64,000 nucleotides of DNA from Desmodesmus armatus (taxonomy: Eukaryota; Chlorophyta; Chlorophyceae; Sphaeropleales; Scenedesmaceae). A program made the position numbers and the translations under genes. Positions 9,999 through 19,490 of the stretch are shown here, piece after piece (position 1 is the first letter of the stretch; each line of letters opens with the position of its first letter). A model generated the notes under the pieces. The model worked only from the letters and a program-made list of their open reading frames with translations. It made no database searches and was not told the origin of the DNA. The DNA lies in assembly GCA_007449985.2 (NCBI GenBank), contig VIIQ02000235.1, positions 1-64,000 of the forward strand. The letters run 5' to 3'.

Positions 9999-12900
9999 CA
10001 GGTATGATGCACAGCAGGAGCCCATCCAGTGAACAAAGCAGGGGGGTGGGGAGGGGGTGATCAATGCAGGGGAGGGGGCATGTGGGTTCTGATAGACTGC
10101 ACTATCTGGGGCTGATTGCTGCTGTTGCTGTTGCTGCTGCTGCTGTAGCTCTGGCATCCCACTTGCCTTTCCTCAGTGGCGGGACGGGCAGCTGCCCTAC
10201 AATGGCTTTGCTGACAAGCTGGAGTGGACAGTAGTGGGCACGGTGAGCGCAAGAGGGATGTATGTGGGTGGGTGGGTGGGCGGCGGGGGAGGGGGGGGGG
10301 GGGGGGGCTTCCTGCCACTTCACATCCCCATGTCTTCAACCTCATTGTCCACATGAACTCATTGGAGAGTTTCCCTCGAGCTTGACGTCTCCCCTGACCT
10401 GTGGGGTTTCCGGCAAGGTGCAGCTGGTGTAGCAATGCTGCCTTGCGCCCCAAAAACGCACCGCACCCCTCCCTCCCTTATTACATGCACCCCCGCCCCC
10501 ACTTCCTCCTTCTGCCCCACAGGAGTTTGATGGCGAGTTGTCAACACCGACGTCTCCTCCGAGCAGTGGGTGTCTGGCGCAGTGCAGCTGGCAGTGGATC
10601 CAACCACGGGGCAGGCACAGGCACCCCGCCCTTATGGGCTACTGGAAGAGTCAGATGTCAAGGGGGAGTATGACCCAGACAGCAGAGCAAAGAATGAACA
10701 ACGTGAGTCAACATGGGTGGTCATGTACCGTTGTTTTGTGTTGGGTGGTATGGGTTGTTTCAGGTACTGCTTGAACGCTGACCTGGTTTCTTATGAAGTA
10801 GCGTGGTTTGGAGGATTGTCGGAACAGGCATGAACAGACATGAACAGACATGAACAGACATGAACAGACATGGAGGCAACTGAATGATGGGCTGCGTGGA
10901 TTTGACAGGCTCTTGTAGTCATGAGTGGATCGCTGTGGTTGGGAGGGTTTGACACACACAGACAGACATGCACACAAGCTCAAACGCGCGTACGTGCGCG
11001 GGACTTTCTCCAAACCTCCCACAACTGCTGCTGCTGCTGTTTCTCCTCTGGTCTGCTGCAGACATTGACGCCTTCTTTAAAGCGCAGCCCAATCCCCAGG
11101 CCACAACCCAACCCCCGCCAAGGTAGCTCGTGGCAAGCAAGGCAAGAAGGCAAAAGAAGAAGCAGACGCTGCTGCTGCTGCTGCTGCCATGGAGCAGACA
11201 CGAGCAGCAGCAGCAGCAGCAGAAGCAGACGCAACAGCAGCAGCAGCAGCAGCCAGGGAGGAAGAGGCAGCAGTAGCAGCAGCAGCAGCTGAGGATGCTG
11301 CAGCAGAAGCAGCAGCAGCAGCAGCAGCAGCAGCGGCGCCGCCCCCTGAAGAAGAGGAGGGTGGCGATGAGGGGCTTGAGGGTTTAGGGTATGGCATTGT
11401 TGAGGACCTGGCCCCTTACGTAATCCTGCAGCTGACTGACACAGAGGAGACGCGGGCCATCTGGCCACACAAGTTTGAGCTGTACTACAAGGTAAGTGAT
11501 GTTTTGTGGTGTTGAAGGGGAGAGAGTGCATGTGCATTGGCACTAGAAGTCATGCATCACCTTCTCAACAGCTTCTGGACCCTGGGGGGGGGGGGGGGGG
11601 GGGGGGGGGAGGTTGCTGCAAGTGCAGGTAGGCGCTGATTTGTGGTGTCGGCAGCTGACTGACACAGAAAGACGCGGGCTATTTTTTGCTACACATGTTT
11701 GAGCTGTACTACAAGGTAGGCCCTTTTCATGTGTCAGCAGAGAGAGTGTTTGTGGAGCCACACTTGCACGGAGACACAATTACTGGCATTGACACGGTGT
11801 GTGGTGTGGCAGCAGGGAGAGTGCTTGTCAATATTGCATTTGGACACTGTCTTACTAACACTGACAGTGACAATTTGCGTTGTGCGTCAGCAGAGAGAGT
11901 GCCTGTGGAGCTTCACTACACACACCTACCTTTGCTTGCTGTATTTACCCGCAATCTTTCGTTCCTGCCTTTATCTTTCCGCCTTGCATTCCTGCCTGCA
12001 GATCACCCTGATGGAGAGCGACGAGTTCCCGGACCCCCTCGACGGCCTGCCGCGCGGCGTGTTTGAGTTTGGCGGCAGTGATGCCCCAGTGGGCCCACAG
12101 ATCGCAGCTCTGCGGGAGATGATGAACGGAGACGATCCAGACCTCGCCCGTGCTGCTGCTGCATCGCTGGCCGAGCGCTACCGCGCCAGCAACATCAGGT
12201 GTGGGTCGCTGCGAGCATTAGCCTACTGTGTATTGCAAAGTTATAATAAAATGTATGCAAATCCTCGCTGGTGATTATGCCAGCAGCGTGTACAGTTACA
12301 TGACATCCGGCCCTTGATGTACATAGTGTGATTTTCCCTCCCAGACATGTTCATTCGGGCACCTCAACCAATCGTTGCTGTTTTGTGTGTTGCTTTTCCC
12401 CCTGCGATCACATCAGGTCCGGCGTCGGCCTCGACAGCCCCTTCAGCGAGACGGAGATGGAAACGCTCCACCCGCTGCCCGGTGTCCGCAGCAGTACCGG
12501 CATGCGTTTCTTTACAGACGACGACGGTCAAATGAATGACGAGGAGGCGCTCGCAGCAGCAGAGGATGCCGCGAAAATCGCAGCAGTAGCGGGACGGCCG
12601 CTGCGCGGTGCTGCTGCTGCTTCGAAGAAAAGGGCGGCAAAGGCGGAAAGCAGCTGAGGCGGAGGAGGAAGGTGCAGAGGCTACTGCTGTTGATCCTGCT
12701 GTTGCTGCTGCAGCAGCAGCTGCAGCAGCAGTGGCGGCAACACCAGCAGCGGCAGCAGCAGCAGCAGTACCAGCAGCTAGAACCTATGCAGGGGAGCTGC
12801 CGACGGGCTACAACACTCCTGTGGAGGACCCGATGCAGATCAAACTGGAGTGGGTGCTCATCAACAACGGTGAGGGGGCTTTTCACATTTGGATTGCATC

Positions 12901-15246
12901 CCCAACAATGTGCAAGGCTCTATGACACAAAGCCTTGTCAGCTGCGCAAAGGAGTTGGTGTGCTTTGCATGCACTACGTTGGGACTCTGGGCTACTGTGG
13001 GCTCTTTGACTCTTGCAGGCCAACAGCAGGCATGCTGGCGTGCTACATAAGCAAGGCTGGGGAGTTGAGCGCTCGATCACCACCACTACCACCACCACCA
13101 ACAACACCACCACCCCCTGTGCGCGCGCACAGGGGGTGGTGTGACCATGCCCGCACCAGAACATGTGACCATGCCCGCACCAGAACTCAACATGTTCCTA
13201 AGACGCACTTCGTGTGGTCTCCTCTTTTGGCCTCCCCCCCCCTCTGCAGACCCTGAGGACTCTCCCCCATGGAGTTCCAGCTGGGTGCTCTGCCCCACTT
13301 CCAGACCGAGGACCAGTCCAAGCACGGGGAGTTTGTGCGGGTGCTGGGCCTGGGCGGCTCAACCTTCTATGACTGGTCAGCTGACAGCCGCAGGCCCATG
13401 CTCAAGGGCTGTCAGACAGACTACGTCAACTTTGACGGTGGGTGATGTGATGTTTGCTATGTGGGTTGTGCAATGACTGTAGTAGTAACAGTGCTGCTCA
13501 AGGGCTGCCATACACACTACGTCTTCTTCGGATGGTGCATTGTGTGGGATTGTATGCTGGATCAATTTGTGGATCAAACTGTAGACTGTGTTCAGCTGAC
13601 AAGGGGGTGCAGGGCTCAAGTAGTGTGGCCTGCACACTGGTCTGTGCAGCTTGGAACAACAGCATTTTGATTGAAGTAGCACATGTGCTGCACCAAATCA
13701 CAGATAGGCCTCACACATGCCCCCCCCCCCCGGCCCCCGCGGATGCCCCCCCCCTCCTGTGCGTACCTTCCCTTATGCATTGTGTTCATGTCTTTGCGTG
13801 CAGGTGAACGCCATGATGCTGTGTATGTGGGCACCGATGAGGCGGACGTCATGTTCTGCCCAGGCTCCCGCACACACTTTGAGCTGCTGGCGCGAGAGGT
13901 GAGGGCAGGCGGTGCGGGGGGGGGGGGGGGGGCAGGATACTTTCTGGTAATGGGGTGATGGTGGTGAGTGAGGGCTGGGTTCAACTGGCTGAATGGGTGG
14001 GTGAGCGGATTGTCTCCAATTGGATGGCTTGCCTGCGCCTTTAGCCGCTGGCGCGAGAGGTGGGGGGCCTGTCCAAGATGGAGGCGGTGGTGGCTTGCTG
14101 GCTGGATTGTTGGGCCTGGATGTGGCATTACACGTGCGGGAGTGGGATTTGTGGGCGCTTGGGTCGTCAGTGCATCTCATACTGTGTGCAATGTCCTGCA
14201 CAGGGCAGTTCTATCCAGCTCTTGGTCAAGCATTCCAACGCCGTGTTCCTGTTGCTGCTGTGTCACCCTGCAGGGTCTGCCTGACACTGCTGTGTGGCAC
14301 CCTGGGGCGCCGGGGCTGCCTGGCTTGGAGGTTGAGCCACGCTTCTTTGCAGCACTGGGGTCTGGACGCCTGGCTCTGCCCAAGACGTGAGTGGCAGTAG
14401 CCTAGTGAAGGCCTGCTTCTGGGGTGGTGGTTGTGGAAGTACGGTAGGCTTCGCACTGCTGCACAGTGACATCCCTTGCTCTTGTTCACACTCACAACGC
14501 ACTTTCGTGGTTGTCTCTCAAACCTTCGAAGCAGCTGCCTACAGCCTGGACCCGAAACCTCAAAACCCTCCCCCTGGAATTACTTGCAGGCTGGCGCCAG
14601 GGGAGCAGTACTTTCATGTGTTCTCTCCTGGTCTGTGTCGCACACTCCCAACCGCCTAAATCAGTACAGCTGCCCGAGCACTAGGCGGCGGCCGCTAATC
14701 CAACCTTGTCAATGTGTTTGCAGGCTGGCTCCAGGGGAGACGTGGAAGGGTGAGCTGGTGATCCGGCACCACGAGAAGTACTGGGAGCCCCCAGTGTTGA
14801 CAGGGACTCGGCGCAGCCGATGCCAAAGCTTGTCACGCAGAAGGACGACGCTGACGACAGGTAGGCTGGTGAATACAATACTTTTTGAATACTCAAGGCA
14901 TAGGTGCATCATGCATGGTGCAGGCAAGTGAGTGAGTGTTTCTGAATGGTGCATGGTGCAGGCAAGTGAGTGGGTGCGTGCGTGAGACGCACAACGGCGA
15001 CTCATGCTGTGCTGGGGTTTCCAAACCATGCAGTGCTTGGTGTTCTGTCTTGCTCAGCTTCTAGAGGCTCAGGGTGCAGACACCCAGTCTTGAACTGCCA
15101 ATGTTTTTGCATGTTTCTGCTCACGCCGCCTATGTTGCGTGTCGTGTCGTGTCTGCAGGGAGGATATTGATGAGGGCGTCATGGTGGAGGGTGTCATCAG
15201 CAGCCAGTTGGGTGGTGGCTCGCATGTGCCATTCAACGACATGTAG
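7637..15246 (+). CDS. Aldose 1-epimerase-like protein (glucose-6-phosphate 1-epimerase family), probably plastid-targeted
   Basis: Fourteen exons are placed: 7637-7745, 7828-8065, 8441-8584, 9275-9349, 10149-10242, 10523-10702, 11062-11491, 12002-12198, 12417-12869, 13250-13437, 13804-13898, 14274-14386, 14724-14860 and 15159-15246. The total is about 850 residues against roughly 300 for the family. The first two exons form a Ser/Arg/Gln-rich, transit-peptide-like leader. Family landmarks are HTLEVQLQGATVTRWL, GEDLLHVR, GIPLAFPQW, GFADKLEW, VILQLTDTEETRAIWPHKF, GALPHFQTED, GLPDTAVWHP and LAPGETWKGELVI. The family interconverts anomers of hexose 6-phosphates, but the usual GFAR arginine reads GFAD here, so activity is uncertain. 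Long Ala/Glu-rich insertions sit in exons 7 and 9. Single-base frame breaks occur in exons 6, 7, 9, 10 and 13. The alternative is a non-catalytic plastid member of the fold. Confidence 0.75.
8585..8965 (+). repeat. Three decayed copies of the exon 3 edge and donor (epimerase-like gene)
   Basis: Exon 3 ends GTGCAGCTGCAGGGGGCAAC...ACACG/GTGGG at 8584. Close copies of this last 25-30 bases recur in the following intron near 8662, 8812 and 8917, two of them followed by G-rich sequence as at the true donor. They are non-coding relics, but the copy at 8812 still looks like a usable 5' splice site. Confidence 0.75.
9300..10060 (+). repeat. Tandem array of exon 4 edge copies (about six units)
   Basis: The end of exon 4 (TCTGATGCACAGCAGGAGCC...CCCATCAA/GTGAGC) recurs near 9450, 9580, 9705, 9835 and 10005. 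Each copy is followed by G-rich sequence and a GCAGATGGGGCATGTGCAAAG-like segment. Units are about 125 bases long and progressively decayed (stops, lost GT). All lie within intron 4. The first copy, continuous with WLKPDGEDLLHVR, is the functional exon. Confidence 0.85.
9800..9998 (+). repeat. Long poly-G tracts in intron 4
   Basis: Three uninterrupted G runs occur near 9805-9826, 9930-9952 and 9963-9997, the last about 35 bases. They lie on the sense strand. Such runs can form G-quadruplexes in DNA or RNA and are prone to sequencing error. Confidence 0.8.
10824..10872 (+). repeat. Ten-base microsatellite (ATGAACAGAC)n
   Basis: About four and a half perfect copies of a 10-base unit lie in intron 6 of the epimerase-like gene. 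It is a simple tandem repeat with no other feature seen. Confidence 0.9.
11650..11725 (+). repeat. Decayed copy of the exon 7 end and donor
   Basis: This repeats CAGCTGACTGACACAGA...TTTGAGCTGTACTACAAG/GTA, the last 65 or so bases and donor of exon 7 (11425-11494). Small indels destroy the frame. It is preceded by a long poly-G tract at 11586-11609. Confidence 0.85.
13104..13142. repeat. Perfect palindrome in intron 9
   Basis: ACCACCCCCTGTGCGC is followed immediately by its reverse complement, giving a loopless hairpin or cruciform with about 16-18 base arms. Just downstream is a direct duplication of TGACCATGCCCGCACCAGAA. The function is unknown. Confidence 0.8.
14038..14075 (+). repeat. Decayed copy of the exon 11 end
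   Basis: GCTGGCGCGAGAGGTGGGGGG repeats the last bases and donor of exon 11 (CTGCTGGCGCGAGAG/GTGAGG, ending 13898). It sits in intron 11 and has no coding role. Confidence 0.6.
14580..14615 (+). repeat. Decayed copy of the exon 13 start and acceptor
   Basis: TTGCAG/GCTGGCGCCAGGGGAGCAG repeats the acceptor and first bases of exon 13 (TTTGCAG/GCTGGCTCCAGGGGAGACG at 14724). It reads RLAPGE and then diverges. Here the duplicated edge is a 3' splice site rather than a 5' one. Confidence 0.75.
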
Positions 15247-15465
15247 CATGGACATCACCGCAGGCCTAGGCCTGCGTGCCATGTGGCACACTTGCGCATT
15301 GCAGCGGCAAGCTAGTGAGAGGCGCTTTGTTGCCGCAAACGCGGCGTTTGGTGGAGTTTATGAAAGACGCTTGGCAGCATGTATGTCATTGCGGCTATCA
15401 GAATGACAAAGCAATGGTACGGGAACTACCCCGCGATGTGCAACAGGGTACAGCAGTACACATTG

Positions 15466-15470
15466 TGTAA
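15466..15470 (+). terminator. Candidate UGUAA poly(A) signal of the epimerase-like gene
   Basis: TGTAA occurs about 220 bases after the stop codon at 15244-15246. UGUAA is the standard algal polyadenylation motif. The motif is short, so the support is weak. Confidence 0.35.
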
Positions 15471-16091
15471 GGTTTGACATTTGAGGCTATCACGCGCGGT
15501 CAGCCTTGTCGTTTTGGCACAGCGCTGTTGAAGGATCACACACTGCGTTACAGCATGCAGAGCCTGTGCCGGTGCAACAGCAGGGTGCCTGCTGGTTCAG
15601 TTCTGCACGCTGTCGGTACAGCTGATGTGCTGGGTGGTATTGTCAGGCAATAGCCGCTGCCGCTGCAACCACCACAGCAGCAGGTACAAGGCTGGACACG
15701 TGTGGGTGCACCCAACATGCACGGTGCCCAGTGGCAGCACTGCGCACTCACTGCCCTCAATACATCACCACCAAACACTACTGCTGCTATCAGGTATACC
15801 ACTATAATAGCAGCAGGTGCACGGTCAATTACGTATGCATGGCCCACTCAATGCTACCAGCAGCAGTACCAGCACCAGCAGTACCACCTGCTCTTGTCCC
15901 GACTTTGTTTGGGAATCCTGGTGCTTGTGGAAAGCAGTGTGTTGGGTAATCCATTGTAAGGTAATCCATTGTGACCGCGATTAGCTTAGGAGATTTGTGC
16001 AGTTGCACAAAAACAACCGACACCAACTGCCGTTGAGTCAAAACTGGATAAATTTTTCAACTGGTGGAGTGGCATACAAGCCAAAACCTGC

Positions 16092-16400
16092 TGTTTGATG
16101 TGCATTGGAACAGTTGGAAGTGGCGTAGGAACACAACTTACAACTTGATGCTCTGACAAATTCACCGGCGAGCTGCAAAAAGCAACTCTACATGCACTGT
16201 CACAGTGCATGTAGAGTTGCTTTTGCAGCATGGTAGTGGCACTACCATGGTCTGCTGATGTTACTGTAAATGCAGCTGTGCCAGGCACGGCATGCAAGCA
16301 GCAACCCTGGACAGCTGCCCAATAAAAACAAGCAAACCAAACACCCTCCCACATTACTTGCACATGGCAGTTACTGCATCATGCGGGCGCTTAAAAAAGT
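16092..16400. mobile_element. Dispersed degenerate repeat, copy 1 of at least 3
   Basis: The left part resembles 19297-19470 (shared ACACAACTTACAAC and GAGCTGCAAA...CTCTACATG). The right part resembles 22035-22190 (shared GGCATGCAAGCAGC, CTGGACAGCTGCCC and ACTGCATCATGCG). Similarity is roughly 80 percent by eye with small indels. The pattern suggests an old non-autonomous element, but no terminal repeats or target-site duplications could be defined. Confidence 0.5.
16174..16226. repeat. Near-perfect hairpin within the dispersed repeat
   Basis: GCAAAAAGCAACTCTACATG... is followed after 3-5 bases by its reverse complement, giving arms of about 24 bases. This is long and perfect enough to be a MITE core or small-RNA precursor. 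The 19297-19490 relative keeps only a partial match. Confidence 0.75.
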
Positions 16401-16703
16401 GCAATGTGCAACTCCAGGACAGATGATGCTAGTGCCCAACACAGCAAACCTCGGCCAAACCCAATGAGTGATGATACACAGTTTATGTTGGCGATCATTG
16501 GATAAGTGCTTGCATCAGCGCTCGATCAGCCTCCCATGAATCAAAAAGCCAGTGCAGCACAGACATGTCTTGCCACACTGCACCAAGCACACCCTGCACA
16601 ATGCACAACAGCTTGGCTGCATCAGCCATGGCGAAGCAGTAGCCTGGAATCCATAACCAGGATGCCGTCATGATAAATGTGTCACAGAACAAAGTTGCTC
16701 CCA

Positions 16704-17214
16704 TCAAGGCTTGCGCTTCTTGGGTTGGGGCTTCTTGGACGCGGCCCCACCCGCCGTAGGTTTGGCGCGTTTGAGCGGACGATCTGATCGGTTGCCAGCC
16801 GCCGGCCCCGCTGGAGCAGCAGCAGCCTGCAAGAGCAGATCACATGATGCAGCAATACACCCACCATGTATCAGAGCATATGTCAGGCATAGCCAAAAGG
16901 TCCTGTGCTGTCACATATGAGGTAGCCTCCATGATAAAGTCGCCTGCAATCAACCCCCTACAATACAGGGTGTGAACCCTCTACGATATTGGTATTGGTA
17001 TTGACAATTTGTGCCAGCACATGTTCCCTTGGCTTTTGCAGGCAAGAAGTACGAGCACACACATGGTCTACCATGCCACTGTAAGGCAGCCACAGGACAA
17101 GTGCAGTACACTGCTTCGTAAGATGATTTCAAGCTCCTGTGTTATGTGCACACCACAAAGGCAAGACCGAGCTAGCCAAGAACCACTGTGCAACTCACCT
17201 GCCGCCTATTTGTG

Positions 17215-17267
<53 letters not shown>

Positions 17268-17446
17268 AGTGCCCCTCCTCCTCCTCCTCCTCTCCTCCTC
17301 CTCCTCCTCCTCCTCCTCTCCTCTCCTGCCCTTCATCTTCATCATCATTGCCGTCCTCCCTGCTGCTTGCAGAGCTGCATGCAGCACACCAGTGCCACAG
17401 GTCTGGCAGAGCTTGCTGTGGTCCCAGGGCCCCGCCAGTTGTACCT

Positions 17447-17539
<93 letters not shown>

Positions 17540-17603
17540 CCAGCAGCAGCAGCAGCACCAGCAGCAGCAGCACCAGCAGCAGCAGCAGCACCAGCAGCAG
17601 CAG

Positions 17604-17635
<32 letters not shown>

Positions 17636-18426
17636 TGCATACAGTCAGTATACACCCGCATACAGCAGCATATGTACGAATGCACGTACGTACATACATT
17701 CAGTATACATCCGCATACAGTCAGCATGTGTACGAATGCAGTGCACGTTGCCTACAACCAGATTCTGCAATGACTGCAGAGCGCTTGCAGTAGTTCAGGT
17801 GGCCTAGTTGATCCGGCTGAGTTGTATAAACTGCGTGTGAAACACCCAGCTGTATGCATTGTGTCTGCCCTAGGCAAAGAGTACGATACTTGGGTTGTGT
17901 GGGTCGCTGGACTATGATGTGTTGCAAGGAATGCCAGCCCAAACTGCTACAAGCAAGGTATTACTGCTACAGGGGGTCAGTAAGTCAGGGCTGTTGGCAC
18001 TTCAGCTTCCAGCCACTCACGTAAAGTACACCTCTCCATATGAAGGGACACTGTTGCACAAGTCACACGGCTTCCTGTGGCTAGCTTTGACCACTGCACG
18101 TTCATAGGCCCCTCAATGGTCTCGTCAAACCACTGGAAGCTTTCTTCATCTTCTTCACACTTGATATTGAACGCGCAGACGGCCCGGCGAAGTTTTTGTG
18201 GAATGCCTGCTTCACATTCCCGCTCAAACTCTTCTGAGCTGTCAAACTCATCACCGCTGTCTCCGTCATCGTAGGTATCGTTGTATAGAAAATCGCTCTG
18301 AGCAGACATCTGCAAGGCTGCCTGTGTTGCTGCTCTACGCTGCTCTTCAAACCTGCTGAAGTTGAAGTTGCTGATGTCCATTCCAGGAGGCGCCTCCCTG
18401 CACACATGCACAACACAGCAAGACAT
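16704..18426 (-). CDS. Hypothetical acidic protein with C-terminal nuclear localisation signal
   Basis: One exon runs from about 18426 (possible ATGs at 18426 and 18381; an acceptor-like site near 18398 suggests exons further upstream) to a donor at 18021. It encodes MDISNFNFSRFEEQRRAA, an acidic stretch (YDDGDSGDEFDSSEEFE) and EEDEESFQWFDETIEGP. The last exon, 16826-16704, reads PLKRAKPTAGGAASKKP and ends KKPQPKKRKP-stop, a typical bipartite NLS. A different frame at the end of the first exon reads KPCDLCNSVPSYGEVYF, which resembles a zinc-binding segment and might be the real continuation. The phases of the two exons do not match directly, so a middle exon is missing. The family is not recognised. 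Confidence 0.5.
17221..17640. repeat. Triplet-repeat block: (CTG)n, (CTC)n, (CAG)n
   Basis: A pure CTG run (17221-17268), a CTC/TCC run (17269-17332) and a long CAG run with CAC interruptions (17451-17633) lie inside the intron region of the preceding hypothetical gene. All frames are open, so the apparent poly-Gln, poly-Ala, poly-Ser and poly-Leu proteins are not evidence of a gene. Confidence 0.9.
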
Positions 18427-19296
18427 TCTTCTTCTGTAGTTTGACATTTTACTGTAGTGTTTGGTAGTCGTCCGATGCAGAGGGCATGCATGGCTACCTT
18501 GGCCAAGCTGTTGTTCAGGTGAACAGCAGCAGCAGCAGCAGCAACTGCACATGCACATGCTTCTTGCCACCACCGCACATATCCCAGCCTGAAACTCTGA
18601 AGCGACCAAGACATAATAGTTTCTCTTACCCAGGCTTAAGCCAGCGCCAGCTCATTGCACGTCAGGACTGGTTCTCGGATATCCAGAAGATCTGATCTGA
18701 TGTCATGCACGTGAATGGCACTCCGTGACATATAAGCCGACAGGAAATCAATGTCGCATCGAACACCAATCACAAATCGCATCTTATGCCAATGACAAGA
18801 CATTGCTTGACTCAAGCCCAACCGCCGGGGCTGCCTGCGTTCCGGTTGAACTGTTAGCATGTGACTGACAGTCTGTTGAGGTCTGTTGAGCCCCTCCGAC
18901 ACTCCAACCCCGTGAGTCGGTGCACTCATGGCTTATAACGCTTATTGCTGTACCTTTGCATATCAAAGAACTTCGTTTTCAGCACTAAAAGCGGGAACCC
19001 AAGAAGCACACAGGCAGCACTGCAGCAACAGCTCTGGAAAGCCTCGTCAAAAAGCATGGCACATTACGTTTGAGGGTACTGCTGGGGGTTGCTGCTGCAC
19101 TTGTTGGTGAACTGAAAGAACAGATGCTGAGCTGCACCACCAGCAGGCGTTGCTGTAGTGCCACAGGCGCAAATGCAGTCGCGCAACATGCATGCCATTG
19201 GCCACGTGACTGCTGCATTGATGTGCATGTCATGCCATTGCCCGTCAGGCCCTACTGGGTGGTGTGCACTTCCCAATGACTTGCTGACAGGATGTT

Positions 19297-19490
19297 CCCA
19301 CCCTTCCGCATTGGTGTGCAGCCGGTGGTGGTTGCTTGGTGGGAAGTACGTAGTTGCAACCCATCATTCAACACAACTTACAACGTGAGCCTTGATGCTC
19401 TATCAACTTCAAAAGCGAGCTGCAAAGCAGCTCTACATGTACTGTACACCACAGCATGGTCTGCTGGCAAGCAACACATCAGCTGACAAG
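19297..19490. mobile_element. Dispersed degenerate repeat, copy 2
   Basis: Matches the left half of the 16092-16400 element, including the run from ACACAACTTACAAC to CATGGTCTGCTG, but the hairpin is only half preserved. No coding sequence is present. Confidence 0.45.

Larger units (their letters stand above)
15471..16703. other. Intergenic with repeat fragments, no gene seen
   Basis: This stretch holds short duplications (TAATCCATTGTA twice near 15950), a dispersed repeat and a strong hairpin, both listed separately. No frame shows convincing coding character or splice-linked exons. Confidence 0.5.

Noticed and set aside
17139..17810. Long poly-Gln, poly-Ala, poly-Ser and poly-Leu frames on both strands
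   Set aside because: All frames are open only because the DNA is a triplet microsatellite. There is no start, splice or domain context, and it lies in an intron region.
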